A DNA stretch of 49,091 bases from Acidimicrobiaceae bacterium (GTDB lineage Bacteria; Actinomycetota; Acidimicrobiia; Acidimicrobiales; UBA8190): positions 1 to 49,091 of the forward strand of contig PLZB01000006.1 of assembly GCA_003151955.1 (NCBI GenBank), given 5' to 3'. The position numbers were made by a program, and so were the translations under genes. Each line of letters starts with the position of its first letter. The stretch's first letter is position 1. Below the pieces are notes generated by a model. The model searched no databases, was not told where the DNA came from, and saw only the letters and a list, made by a program, of their open reading frames with translations. Positions 6,874 to 15,398 of this stretch are shown in pieces.

Positions 6874-7647
6874 TCAGATCGGCCCGTCGGCGGCCCGGGT
6901 GGCATCGGTGAGGGCGGTCAGGAGGTCGGGGGTGGCGGCGGCGAGGACGGCCCGCCGGGCCTCGAAGTCCACGGTGACGAGATCAAGGCCGTCCCGGTCG
7001 GCGACGGCCACACCGGCCTCGCCGCAGACGAGGAGGGCCCCGAGGTAGTCCCAGGGGGCGAGGTGGGCCCGGCCGCAGACGGCGAAGGCGTCGAGGGAGC
7101 CCTCGGCCACGGCACAGAGGTCGAGGGCGGCGGCTCCGAAGGCCCGGAACTGGGCCCAGCCCAGGTGCCGGGCGGGGTAGCCCGAGATGCCGACGACGGC
7201 GCCGGCCAGCGAGGAGCAGCCCGTCGGGGCGAGGGGGACACCCTCGGCGAAGGCGCCCCCACCACGGACCGCTCCCCGGCCCCGGACGGCCTGGTAGCGG
7301 ACGCCGCTGGCCAGGTTGGCCACGACCGCCACCCGGGGCCCCTCGGCGTCGAGGACGGCGATCGAGGTGGCGTACCAGGGGATGCCCCTCGAGGCGTTGG
7401 TGGAGCCGTCGACGGGGTCGACGACGGCGACGAGCTCGGAGCCGGGGCGGTGGAGTCCGCTCTCCTCGGAGAGGACCCCGAGGCCGGCCCGGTCGAGGAT
7501 GTCGAGGACGGCCCGGTCGGCGGTGAGGTCGAGGGCGTACTGGCCGGGCCGGTCCCCGTCGGGGCGCCAGTCGGCCAGGCCGGCCAGAGCGGCCGGGACA
7601 GCCGCGACGACGCGGTGGCAGGTCTCGAGGAGGTCGTCGTCGTCCAC
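6874..7647 (-). CDS. inositol monophosphatase-family protein
   Basis: 257 residues from GTG 7647. Family motifs are present in order: LSEESG (metal-binding Glu pair), VVDPVDGSTNASRGIPWY (the DPxDGTxN metal/phosphate site) and HLAPWDYLGALLVCGEAGV (the WDxAaG-like site). Members dephosphorylate inositol-phosphate, histidinol-phosphate or similar substrates with Mg2+; the substrate here is open. GTG 7647 is chosen because TAGGGT (7655-7660) lies 7 nt upstream, the leaderless spacing seen elsewhere. The in-frame ATG at 7695 is the alternative and would add 16 unconserved residues. Confidence 0.8.
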   Translation of the reverse strand: MDDDDLLETCHRVVAAVPAALAGLADWRPDGDRPGQYALDLTADRAVLDILDRAGLGVLSEESGLHRPGSELVAVVDPVDGSTNASRGIPWYATSIAVLDAEGPRVAVVANLASGVRYQAVRGRGAVRGGGAFAEGVPLAPTGCSSLAGAVVGISGYPARHLGWAQFRAFGAAALDLCAVAEGSLDAFAVCGRAHLAPWDYLGALLVCGEAGVAVADRDGLDLVTVDFEARRAVLAAATPDLLTALTDATRAADGPI

Positions 7648-7721
7648 GACGCCGACCCTATCCAACGGTCCGGCCCGGCCCGGTGGGAGGGACATCGGGG
7701 GACAGTTAGGATCTCCGGACT

Positions 7722-8282
7722 GTGGCTGTCATCGACGTCGCCGGATACGTGGCCGACCTGAAGGACCACTCCGTGGACCACGGCTTCCACGTCCACGACG
7801 AGCGGCACTTCGTGGAGACCTACTCCCTCCGCCAGACCTGGGAGGTCGACCTCCATCCCGAGGAGGGCTGCGGGGGGCCCCTCGACCTCCACCTCTCCCT
7901 CGAGGTCGACCCGAGGATCCTCCTCTCCTTCGAGGATGCCGTGATGGAGCTCCCCGAGGAGAGCGACCCCCCCGACGAGTACCACTTCCCCCTGACCTTC
8001 ACCTGGGGCCTCCCCCCCCTCCCCCACGGCCCCGACCTCCTCCGGCTCGCCATCGACCTGGCCGGGGTGGGGGGAATCGAGCTGCCCCTGGAGGTCTCGG
8101 CCATCGACTCCTTCGCCTCGGCCACCGACGGCCCCGAGCGGCGGCTCTCCATCCTGGCCCGCTACCCGGTCTCGCTGGCCCGGGTCCTCGGAGGCGAGGA
8201 GCTCCTCTGCGACGTCTTCGACCGGTGCCTGGCCGTGAGCCGCCACCTCCTCGACGCCGCCCCGGTGTGGCTGGACGGATGA
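7722..8282 (+). CDS. conserved hypothetical protein, operon with a lipoprotein
   Basis: 186-residue soluble acidic protein from GTG 7722. It has no signal peptide or membrane segment. Stretches such as VDHGFHVHDERHFVETYSLR and LTFTWGLPPLPHGPDLLRLA suggest an alternating strand protein, but I do not recognise a family. The stop overlaps the ATG of the following lipoprotein (ATGA), so the two are translationally coupled. TAGGAT lies 9 nt before the start, in the short divergent gap shared with the phosphatase gene. Confidence 0.65.
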   Translation: MAVIDVAGYVADLKDHSVDHGFHVHDERHFVETYSLRQTWEVDLHPEEGCGGPLDLHLSLEVDPRILLSFEDAVMELPEESDPPDEYHFPLTFTWGLPPLPHGPDLLRLAIDLAGVGGIELPLEVSAIDSFASATDGPERRLSILARYPVSLARVLGGEELLCDVFDRCLAVSRHLLDAAPVWLDG

Positions 8283-8707
8283 AGGGGGGACCGGCCGGGG
8301 TCCTGGTCGTCGGCCTCCTGGCCGTCGCCGGCCTGGCCGGGGGATGCGGGAGCGGGGACGCCAAGGGCCTGGCCCTCCAGGCCTGCAGCCATGTCGACCG
8401 GTCCGTCACCCTCTACGAGCGGTCCCTGACCGAGACGGGGCCGGCCCAGTCGGCCGACCAGGACCAGGCCCTGGCCGAGCTGAACGACGCCCAGGGACCG
8501 GCCGCCCAGGCCGCCGGGGAGGACCCCCAGTGGGAGGGGTTGGTGACCACCATCTCGAACAGCTCCCGGGTCCCCGAGAGCGACCTGGTGGGCGCCCTGA
8601 AGGCCCAGTGCCAGGCGGCGGAGTCGGGCCAGCAGGGCGGGGGCCCGGCCAACGACCCGACCGGCCCGAACCATCTCCCCCCCGGACCCGGCCAGGGATC
8701 GGGCTGA
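8279..8707 (+). CDS. putative lipoprotein of unknown function
   Basis: 142 residues. A hydrophobic signal (VLVVGLLAVAGLAGGC) ends in a lipobox with the acylated Cys at about residue 23. The mature part has a conserved-looking CSHVDRSVTLYERSL helix, a second Cys (LKAQCQAAE) that may pair with the first, and a Pro/Gly-rich disordered tail. It is coupled to the upstream hypothetical gene through an ATGA overlap. The stop codon lies inside the palindrome that separates it from the convergent acyltransferase. Confidence 0.65.
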   Translation: MKGGPAGVLVVGLLAVAGLAGGCGSGDAKGLALQACSHVDRSVTLYERSLTETGPAQSADQDQALAELNDAQGPAAQAAGEDPQWEGLVTTISNSSRVPESDLVGALKAQCQAAESGQQGGGPANDPTGPNHLPPGPGQGSG

Positions 8708-8721
8708 GGGGGCCCCTCAGC
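8703..8721. terminator. compact palindrome between convergent genes
   Basis: GCTGAGGGG (8703-8711), one G, then CCCCTCAGC (8713-8721): a perfect 9-bp inverted repeat. The left arm contains the lipoprotein stop TGA and the right arm contains the acyltransferase stop on the other strand. It could fold as a 7-bp hairpin and act in both directions. There is no T tract. Confidence 0.45.
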
Positions 8722-10789
8722 TGGGGAGGCCGGCCTGCTGCTGGGCGGCCCTGGCCTCCTGGCCCAGGGTGACCCAGAGGGGGAGGAGCCTGGGGGCCAT
8801 GGCCGTCCCCCCGTTGGGCTCGACAGCGAGGGTGAAGTGGACGCCGTCGCTGGGGTCTCGAATCTGGACCCCGTCCATGACCGGGGTGTACTTCCCACCC
8901 GGGCAGGCGTCGGCGTCGAGGTCCTGGAGGGTAGTGCTGGCGGGGTTGGCCGCCGCCACCTGGCGGACGAGGCCGTTGTAGACGGCGAGCCGCCGGGGGT
9001 CGTCCTCGGGCCAGGGGGCCCCGCTGGGCTGGACGCCGGTGTCGTAGCAGGGGGCGGTCTCGAGGACGAGGTGGGCCCCGCCGGCGGTGGCCACGGTGAC
9101 GGCCTCCTGGAGCTGGATCTTCACGTAGGCGGCGAAGGTCGGGTCGAGGATGTTTGTCCACCGGCCCTGGTAGAGCCGGTCGACGACCTCCCACCGCCCG
9201 GCGATGAGGACGACCAGGTTGGGGTGGAGCCGGTCGATCTCCTGGGTCCAGTACTGCTCCCAGGTCTGGAGGGGAGGCGGGGGGTCAGGGAAGCAGTAGC
9301 CGGAGGTGGCGTTGATGGTGGGCAACTCCTGCCCGAGGACCTTGACGGCCGGGCCGACGGCCACCCCGCAGCCGATGGTGCCGTCGTCGGTGATGGTCAG
9401 GTTGTAGGGCTTCTGGGCCTCGTCGAGGCCGAAGCCGATGGTGACGGCGACGGAGTCCCCGACCAGGAGGACCTTGACCGGGGGGCCGGTGGCCGGGACG
9501 ACCTTGGCCGGGGCCACGGGGGGGACGATGGCGGCGGCGGGGGCGACGGTGCCGAGGACGATGAGGGCGGTGGCCCCGGCCAGGGCCGGGGGGCCGACGA
9601 TCCAGGCCCGGAGCGAGGTGAAGAAGGTCCCCTGCCGGATGGGCCGCTCGACCAGATAGAAGGAGGCCGTCCCCACCCCGACGGCGGCGGCCGTCTTGAG
9701 GGCGGCCAGGGGCCAGATCCCGAGCCCGAGGTGGTGGTCGGTGTTGAGGTCGTTGATCCAGAGGTCGAGGGGCCAGTGCCAGAGGTACATCCCGTAGGAG
9801 ATCCGGCCGATGTAGCGGAGGGGGGCGAAGGAGAGGATCCGGGCCAGGGGGTTGGTGGGGACGAGGACGATGGAGGCGATGAGGGCGGCCACGGCCAGGC
9901 TGGCCAGGGCCACGCCGCCGCGGAAGGAGAGGACGTCGGAGAAGGGGATCCGGGCCCAGAGATAGGCGGTGACCGCCGCGCCGAGGACCCCGGCCCCGGT
10001 GAGGAGGGCCTTGGAGCGGGCCGTGGTGCAGAGGGCGGCGGTCGGTCCCCCCTGGCGCTCCCGCCAGAGGTGGACGGCGACGCCGAGGGCGGCCCCGATG
10101 AGGAGGCTCTGGGCGTGGGTGTCGGAGCCGAAGTAGACCCGGGTGCTGTTGGTCCCGTTGTAGAGGACGGCCATCTCGAGGGCGGAGGCGGTCGCCCCGG
10201 CCAGGGCGACGGTCAAGAGCGGCCAGAGCTTCCGGGTCCGGCTCAGGACGAAGAGGACGAGGACGGGCCAGAGCAGGTAGAACTGCTCCTCCACGGCCAG
10301 GGACCAGGTGTGGATGAGGGGGGAGGTGGGCCCGGTCTGGTCGAAGTAGTTCTGTCCCACGAGGATGAAGTGCCAGTTGGCCACGTAGGCCAGGGTGGCC
10401 AGGCTGTCGAGGCGGAGGCGGCCGGCGGGGAAGGTGGTGGGGACGAGGAAGTGGGTCACGAGGGTCACCCCGACCACGGTGAGGACGACGGCGGGCATGA
10501 GCCGGCGGGCCCGGCGGGCCCAGAAGGCCCGGAGCCGGATCCCAGCCGAGCGGTGCCACTCGGCCACCAGGAGGGAGGTGATGAGGAAGCCGGAGAGGCA
10601 GAAGAAGGCGTCGAGGGAGAAGAGCCCGCCGGGGACACCGGCGGTGAAGCCGCAGTGGTAGGCCATGACGGCCAGGAGGGCGACGGCCCGGACCCCGTCG
10701 AGGGCGGGGACGTACTCGAAGCGCCGGGGCACCTTGACCGGGGAGGCCGGTGGGGCGGGGGGGGAGGCCTCCGTGGTCACGACGGGCAT
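8717..10789 (-). CDS. OafA/YrhL-type acyltransferase with SGNH domain
   Basis: 690-residue inner-membrane protein. After a ~25-residue Pro-rich cytosolic tail comes an Acyltransferase_3 domain (residues ~25-390). It has EYVPALDGVRAVALLAVMAY, the catalytic-type His in VMAYHCGF, IHTWSLAVEEQFYLLWPV and RISYGMYLWHWPL, with about ten membrane segments. The C-terminal ~250 residues form an SGNH hydrolase-like module beginning KVLLVGDSVAVTIGFGL and ending with a D-x-x-H-like site (DPSDGVHFT). Such fusions O-acetylate cell-wall or exported polysaccharides. Start ATG 10789 gives the conserved N-terminus; upstream frame extension is non-coding. It is divergent from the lipoprotein hydrolase gene. Confidence 0.88.
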   Translation of the reverse strand: MPVVTTEASPPAPPASPVKVPRRFEYVPALDGVRAVALLAVMAYHCGFTAGVPGGLFSLDAFFCLSGFLITSLLVAEWHRSAGIRLRAFWARRARRLMPAVVLTVVGVTLVTHFLVPTTFPAGRLRLDSLATLAYVANWHFILVGQNYFDQTGPTSPLIHTWSLAVEEQFYLLWPVLVLFVLSRTRKLWPLLTVALAGATASALEMAVLYNGTNSTRVYFGSDTHAQSLLIGAALGVAVHLWRERQGGPTAALCTTARSKALLTGAGVLGAAVTAYLWARIPFSDVLSFRGGVALASLAVAALIASIVLVPTNPLARILSFAPLRYIGRISYGMYLWHWPLDLWINDLNTDHHLGLGIWPLAALKTAAAVGVGTASFYLVERPIRQGTFFTSLRAWIVGPPALAGATALIVLGTVAPAAAIVPPVAPAKVVPATGPPVKVLLVGDSVAVTIGFGLDEAQKPYNLTITDDGTIGCGVAVGPAVKVLGQELPTINATSGYCFPDPPPPLQTWEQYWTQEIDRLHPNLVVLIAGRWEVVDRLYQGRWTNILDPTFAAYVKIQLQEAVTVATAGGAHLVLETAPCYDTGVQPSGAPWPEDDPRRLAVYNGLVRQVAAANPASTTLQDLDADACPGGKYTPVMDGVQIRDPSDGVHFTLAVEPNGGTAMAPRLLPLWVTLGQEARAAQQQAGLPS

Positions 10790-10825
10790 TCTCGCAGAAG
10801 GGGGCCCGGGACTAGGGTCGAGCCC

Positions 10826-12817
10826 ATGGGAGGGGGACGGCGCCTGGGGGGGCGGTCGGTGGCCGTTGCCGCCGGCCTGCTGCTGGTCTCGGCGATGGCG
10901 GGCTGCGGCCACTCCCCCACCGTGGCCCCCGGTCCCGCCGACGGCACCTGGGAGGCCACGGCGGCGGCCCCCTGCGCCGGGCCGGGCCCCGGCCAGTGCA
11001 TGCTCCCCTTCCCGAACGACTACTACACGACCCCGGACCGGGCCATGGCCAACGGGATCCGGATCGACTTCCCGGCCGGGGCCCTGACGGCGGCCACCGG
11101 GGGGAGCTTCGACCCGACCGACTGGGAGCGCAACGACGGCTTCAGCCCCGGCTCGACCGTCCTGGCCCAGGTACCCGGGATCGACCTGGCCCGGAGCGCG
11201 GTGGCGGGCCAGTCCGCCATGGGGGCCTCCCTGGCCGGCGACGCCCCCGTCGTCCTCTACAACGCCACCACCGGGACGAGGTGGCCCTACTGGGCCGAGC
11301 TCGACGCCAACGACCCTGTCCCGGCCGAGCAGCTCCTCCTGATCCACCCGGCCCTGAACCTGACCGAGGGGGACCGCTACGTCGTGGTCCTCCGGAACCT
11401 CCGGACGGCGGCCGGAGCCCTCATCGCCCCACCGTCGGGCGCCGGCTCGGAACCCGCCGCCTACCGGGCCCACCTGGCCTCGGTCCTGGCCGGCCTCTCC
11501 GGTCTTGGCATCACCGGGAAGGGGCTCTACCTGGCCTGGGACTTTCACGTGGCCTCGGCCGCCAACCTGACGGGGCCGGCCCTGAACATGCGGAACCAGA
11601 CCTTCGCCGCCCTCGGGAACCGGGTTCCGCCCTACACCGTGACGTCCGTCGACGACGCGCCGGGGAGCCCCCTCCTCCGGGTGGTGAGGGGCACCGTCGA
11701 GGTCCCGAACTACCTGTCCGAGCCGGGCGGGCCCCCCGGGTCGACCCTCGCCTACGGGGCCGACGGGAGACCGGTGTCGTCAGGCCTCCTCCAGGCCGCC
11801 TTCGAGTGCGAGATCCCCCAGGCCGCCGCCACCGCCCCGGCCCGGATCGGCATCTACGGCCACGGCCTCTTCAACGACGCCTCCGAGGTGACCGAGTCGA
11901 GCGTCCCGGCCTTCTCCGAGCAGGCCGACTACGTCTTCTGCGGGGTGGACTGGCTCGGGCTCTCCACCGACGACGTGGCCTATGCGGCCGGGGCCGTGGC
12001 CGACCTGACCAGGTTCCCGAGCATCGCCGACCGGCTCACCCAGTCCCTCCTCGACGCCCAGGTCATGGGCCGGCTCCTCGACAGCCGGGCCGGCCTGGCC
12101 GCCAACCCCGCCTTCCGGGGCCCCTCGGGCCGGTCCCTCATCGACCCCTCGACCGGCCTCGTCTACTACGGGAACTCCGAGGGGGGGATCATGGGCGGGG
12201 CCCTCACCGCCCTCTCGACCGACATCCACCGGTCGGTCCTCGGGGTGCCGGGGATGGACTACGACGTCCTCCTCGACCGGTCATCGGACTTCGCCCCCTT
12301 CCTCAACCTTCTGAACGGGAGCTACACGAAGGCCGTCCAGCAGTTCGGCTTCGACCTCCTCCAGATGCTCTGGGACCGGGGGGAGGCCGACGGCTACGCC
12401 CAGCAGATGACGGTCCATCCCCTCCCGGGGACCCCGAAGCACCTGGTGCTCCTGGCCGAGGGCTTCGGGGACCACCAGGTGGCCAACATCCAGACCGAGA
12501 CCGAGGCCCGGACCATCGGGGCCGGTGTCCACCAGCCCGCCCTGGCCCCGGGCCGGTCCCTCCAGACCCAGCCCCTCTGGGGCCTCAGCCCCCTCCCGGC
12601 CGGGTCGACCACCGGGTCGGCCCTCTACGTCTGGGACTCGGGGGTCCCGGCCCCGCCCCTGGCCGACCTCCCCCCCACGGTCGGTCCCGACCCCCACGAC
12701 ACCGTCCCCCGGTCCCTCCCGGCCTTCTGGGCCCAGATGGCCACCTTCCTCGACACCGGCCGGATCCCGGACCCCTGCGGGACCGGGCCCTGCACCGCCC
12801 CCACCCCGGCCTCATGA
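10826..12817 (+). CDS. exported lipoprotein alpha/beta hydrolase
   Basis: 663 residues. The signal (RSVAVAAGLLLVSAMAGC) has a lipobox Cys near residue 27. The mature part opens with CMLPFPNDYYTTPDR, and its C-terminal half has a hydrolase core: IGIYGHGLFNDASEVTESS (oxyanion-type HG loop), VFCGVDWLGLS, and the nucleophile elbow YYGNSEGGIMGGAL (G-N-S-E-G-G). A probable acid/His region includes LAEGFGDHQVAN. This resembles large secreted actinobacterial lipase/esterase-like proteins of unknown substrate. ATG 10826 has TAGGGT (10813-10818) 7 nt upstream, a leaderless arrangement. The stop overlaps the next hydrolase gene (ATGA). Confidence 0.75.
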   Translation: MGGGRRLGGRSVAVAAGLLLVSAMAGCGHSPTVAPGPADGTWEATAAAPCAGPGPGQCMLPFPNDYYTTPDRAMANGIRIDFPAGALTAATGGSFDPTDWERNDGFSPGSTVLAQVPGIDLARSAVAGQSAMGASLAGDAPVVLYNATTGTRWPYWAELDANDPVPAEQLLLIHPALNLTEGDRYVVVLRNLRTAAGALIAPPSGAGSEPAAYRAHLASVLAGLSGLGITGKGLYLAWDFHVASAANLTGPALNMRNQTFAALGNRVPPYTVTSVDDAPGSPLLRVVRGTVEVPNYLSEPGGPPGSTLAYGADGRPVSSGLLQAAFECEIPQAAATAPARIGIYGHGLFNDASEVTESSVPAFSEQADYVFCGVDWLGLSTDDVAYAAGAVADLTRFPSIADRLTQSLLDAQVMGRLLDSRAGLAANPAFRGPSGRSLIDPSTGLVYYGNSEGGIMGGALTALSTDIHRSVLGVPGMDYDVLLDRSSDFAPFLNLLNGSYTKAVQQFGFDLLQMLWDRGEADGYAQQMTVHPLPGTPKHLVLLAEGFGDHQVANIQTETEARTIGAGVHQPALAPGRSLQTQPLWGLSPLPAGSTTGSALYVWDSGVPAPPLADLPPTVGPDPHDTVPRSLPAFWAQMATFLDTGRIPDPCGTGPCTAPTPAS

Positions 12818-13935
12818 CCGGCGTCGACCGCACCTTCGTGGCCGTCGAGTCGGAGACGGGCCGGGTCAACGGGGCCGGCTTCCATCCCTGCCAGGGCCTC
12901 TGGTACACGGCCGCCGGCGGTCCGGCCCCCACCGTGGGGATCATCACCTCCCACTACAACGTCGACTTCTCCGAGCACTACCTGGGCCCCCTCCTGGCCG
13001 CCCGGGGCTTCGGCTTCCTGGGCTGGAACACCCGGTTCCGGAACAACGAGGGCTGGTTCCTCCTCGACCAGGCCCTGGTCGACCTGGGGGCCGGGGTCCG
13101 CTGGCTCCGGGAGGTGGCCGGGGTCGAGACGGTGGTGATCCTGGGGAACTGCGGTGGGGGGTCCCTGATGGCCGCCTACCAGTCCCAGGCTACCGAGCCC
13201 AACGTGGTGGCCTCCCCCGGGATGGTCCTCCCCCCCGGCCTGGCCCAACTCCCCGCCGCCGACCTCTACCTCTCCCTCCAGGCCCATCCGGGCCGGCCCG
13301 AGGTCCTCACCAACTGGCTCGACCCCTCCGTCACCGACGAGTCCGACCCCCTGTCCCGGCGGGCCGACCTCGACATGTTCGACCCGGCCCACGGCCCCCC
13401 CTACGACCCCGACTTCGTGGCCGCCTACCGCCGGGCCCAGGTGGACCGCAACGACCGGATCACGGACTGGGCCCTGGCCGAGCTGGCCCGGCTCGAGGCC
13501 GGGGGGGTCTTCGACCGGAACTTCGCCGTCCACCGGACCTGGGCCGACCTCCGGTTCCTCGACCCCACCATCGACCCCTCCGAGCGCCGGCCGGGCCGGT
13601 GCCTGGGGGGGAAGCCGGCCCGGGCCAACGCCGGTCCCTACGGCATCGCCGCCACCGCCACCCTCCGGACCTGGCTCTCGATGTGGAGCCTCCGGGAGTC
13701 CCAGTGCCGGGGGACACCCCACCTGGGCCGGATCGGGGTGCCGGCCCTGGTGGTCCAGAGCACCGCCGACGTCGGGGTCTTCCCCTCCGACGCCACCGCC
13801 ATCTTCGAGGCCCTGGGCTCGTCCGACAAGGAGCTGGTCTGGACCCCGGGCGACCACTACCTCGAGAACCCTCCCGGGGCCCGGGAGGCCGTGGCCGGGC
13901 TCCTGACCGACTGGATCCTGGCCCGGACCCGGTAG
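12814..13935 (+). CDS. alpha/beta hydrolase with Cys at the nucleophile elbow
   Basis: 373-residue cytosolic hydrolase, coupled by a 4-nt overlap to the upstream lipoprotein hydrolase. The fold is visible as GIITSHYNVDFSEHYLGPLL, FGFLGWNTRFRNN, then VVILGNCGGGSLMAAY. The nucleophile elbow is G-N-C-G-G, with Cys where esterases have Ser, as in dienelactone hydrolases. The likely acid and His are in VVQSTADVGVFPSDA and TPGDHYLEN. Adjacent hydrolases in one operon suggest sequential breakdown of an ester or lactone taken up from outside; this is inferred. Confidence 0.75.
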   Translation: MTGVDRTFVAVESETGRVNGAGFHPCQGLWYTAAGGPAPTVGIITSHYNVDFSEHYLGPLLAARGFGFLGWNTRFRNNEGWFLLDQALVDLGAGVRWLREVAGVETVVILGNCGGGSLMAAYQSQATEPNVVASPGMVLPPGLAQLPAADLYLSLQAHPGRPEVLTNWLDPSVTDESDPLSRRADLDMFDPAHGPPYDPDFVAAYRRAQVDRNDRITDWALAELARLEAGGVFDRNFAVHRTWADLRFLDPTIDPSERRPGRCLGGKPARANAGPYGIAATATLRTWLSMWSLRESQCRGTPHLGRIGVPALVVQSTADVGVFPSDATAIFEALGSSDKELVWTPGDHYLENPPGAREAVAGLLTDWILARTR

Positions 13936-13940
13936 GACGG

Positions 13941-15338
13941 TCAGCCGGCCTCGGCCGGTCCCTCCCGCTCGGCCGTCCGGGCCTGGTCGGCCTGGACCGC
14001 CTCGATGACGGCGGTGAAGATCGCCGCCGTGTCCCGCTCGATGTGGTCCCGGGCCCGGAGGAGGAGCCAGGCCCCGATGTAGGCCGGGGGGGTGACCAGG
14101 ATGAGGGCGGTCCGGAGGTCGTGGCCGAAGAGGTCGGAGAGGAGCCCCACCGCCGAGGGGGCCGCCGCGGTGCCGAAGATGACCGAGAAGAGGTTGAAGG
14201 CCCCGAAGCCGGTCCCCCGGACATGGGCGGGGACGGCGTCGGAGAGGCCGGCCCGCAGGGCCGGGATCGACATGGAGGCGGCGAAGAAGCCGACGAATTC
14301 GAGGGCGAAGGTGGGGGCCACCGGCAGCCAGAGGTAGGAGACGAGGAAGCAGGTCAGGCAGATGACCAGGCAGAAGCCGGGGATGGCCATCCGGGCCCCC
14401 CGGATCCGGTCGGTGAGCCGGTCGGCCAGCCGTCCCCCCAGGAGGACCCCGGACACCCCGGCCCCGACGGCCAGGGCCACGAAGAGGGCGGTGGCCCGGC
14501 TGGCCGAGAGGTGGAGCTGGCGCTGGTAGAAGGTCGGGAGCCAGAAGGAGAGGGCGGTGACGGTGAAGAGGATGAAGGACACCCCGACCAGGGCGTAGCG
14601 CATGGTGGGGATCTTGAGGATGGTCCGGGTGTCGGTCCGCAGCCCCCGGACCATGTCGACCAGGAACCGACCGACGCCCTCCTCGAACAGGGGGGTCCTG
14701 GTCGGGGACCCGACGCCCGTCTCGTCGGCGACGCCCACGTGGGCCCGGTCGGCCGCCCCCCTCCGGGGCTCGGTGAGCCGGTAGACGAGGACGGCGACGA
14801 GGAGCCCGGGGAGGGCGCTCACGACGAAGGCCCAGCGCCAGTTGGACGAGTTCACCGGCGAGGAGATCACCGTCCCCAGGGCCGCCCCCGCCCCGAAGCC
14901 GACGAAGGTCATGCAGTACTGGACCGAGAAGGCCGTCCCCCGCCGGCCCAGGTCGTAGAAGTCGGCGATGAGGCTGTTGGCGGCCGGGTCGGAGACGCCC
15001 TGGCCGAACCCCAGAAGTCCCCGGGCCCCCACGAGGAGGGGGAACGTCGGCATGGCCCCTCCCAGAGCACTGAGGACCGACCAGCCCGCCATGGTCCGCC
15101 CGATGAGGTGGGTCCGGTGGACCCGGTCCCCGAGGTAGCCGGCCGGGACGGTGACGAGCCCGTTCACGAGGACGAAGGCGGAGGCGAGGACCCCGATGGC
15201 GAAGTCCCCGACCCCGAAGGCGTGCTCGAGGGGCTGGACCATCCCCCGGATGACGCTCTGGTCGACGTTGTCCATGAGGACCACGAGGCCCAGCACCCAC
15301 ATCGGCCAGGTGGGAGCTCGACCGCGGTCTGTGGGCAT
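13941..15338 (-). CDS. major facilitator superfamily transporter
   Basis: 465-residue integral membrane protein with about twelve hydrophobic segments in two halves. MFS features include VPAGYLGDRVHRTHLIGRTM (the loop 2-3 G-x-L-x-D-R motif) and a repeat in the second half (LLGGRLADRLTDRIRGARM). The N-terminus MWVLGLVVLMDNVDQSVIRG and the closing LLSDLFGHDLRTALI resemble spinster/sugar-phosphate-type MFS proteins, but the substrate is unknown. It converges with the two hydrolase genes (6 nt between stops). The start ATG 15338 is preceded by TACAAC 7 nt upstream. Confidence 0.88.
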   Translation of the reverse strand: MPTDRGRAPTWPMWVLGLVVLMDNVDQSVIRGMVQPLEHAFGVGDFAIGVLASAFVLVNGLVTVPAGYLGDRVHRTHLIGRTMAGWSVLSALGGAMPTFPLLVGARGLLGFGQGVSDPAANSLIADFYDLGRRGTAFSVQYCMTFVGFGAGAALGTVISSPVNSSNWRWAFVVSALPGLLVAVLVYRLTEPRRGAADRAHVGVADETGVGSPTRTPLFEEGVGRFLVDMVRGLRTDTRTILKIPTMRYALVGVSFILFTVTALSFWLPTFYQRQLHLSASRATALFVALAVGAGVSGVLLGGRLADRLTDRIRGARMAIPGFCLVICLTCFLVSYLWLPVAPTFALEFVGFFAASMSIPALRAGLSDAVPAHVRGTGFGAFNLFSVIFGTAAAPSAVGLLSDLFGHDLRTALILVTPPAYIGAWLLLRARDHIERDTAAIFTAVIEAVQADQARTAEREGPAEAG

Positions 15339-15398
15339 CGGGGAAGTTGTAGCCGCGACGGGTGCCGGGGCGCTAACCCTGGACCACGGCGACCACGG

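Noticed and set aside
8837..10825. Plus-strand upstream part of a 1326-codon frame
   Set aside because: It is a shadow of the acyltransferase gene. Only the part from ATG 10826 (signal peptide, lipobox, hydrolase motifs) is real.
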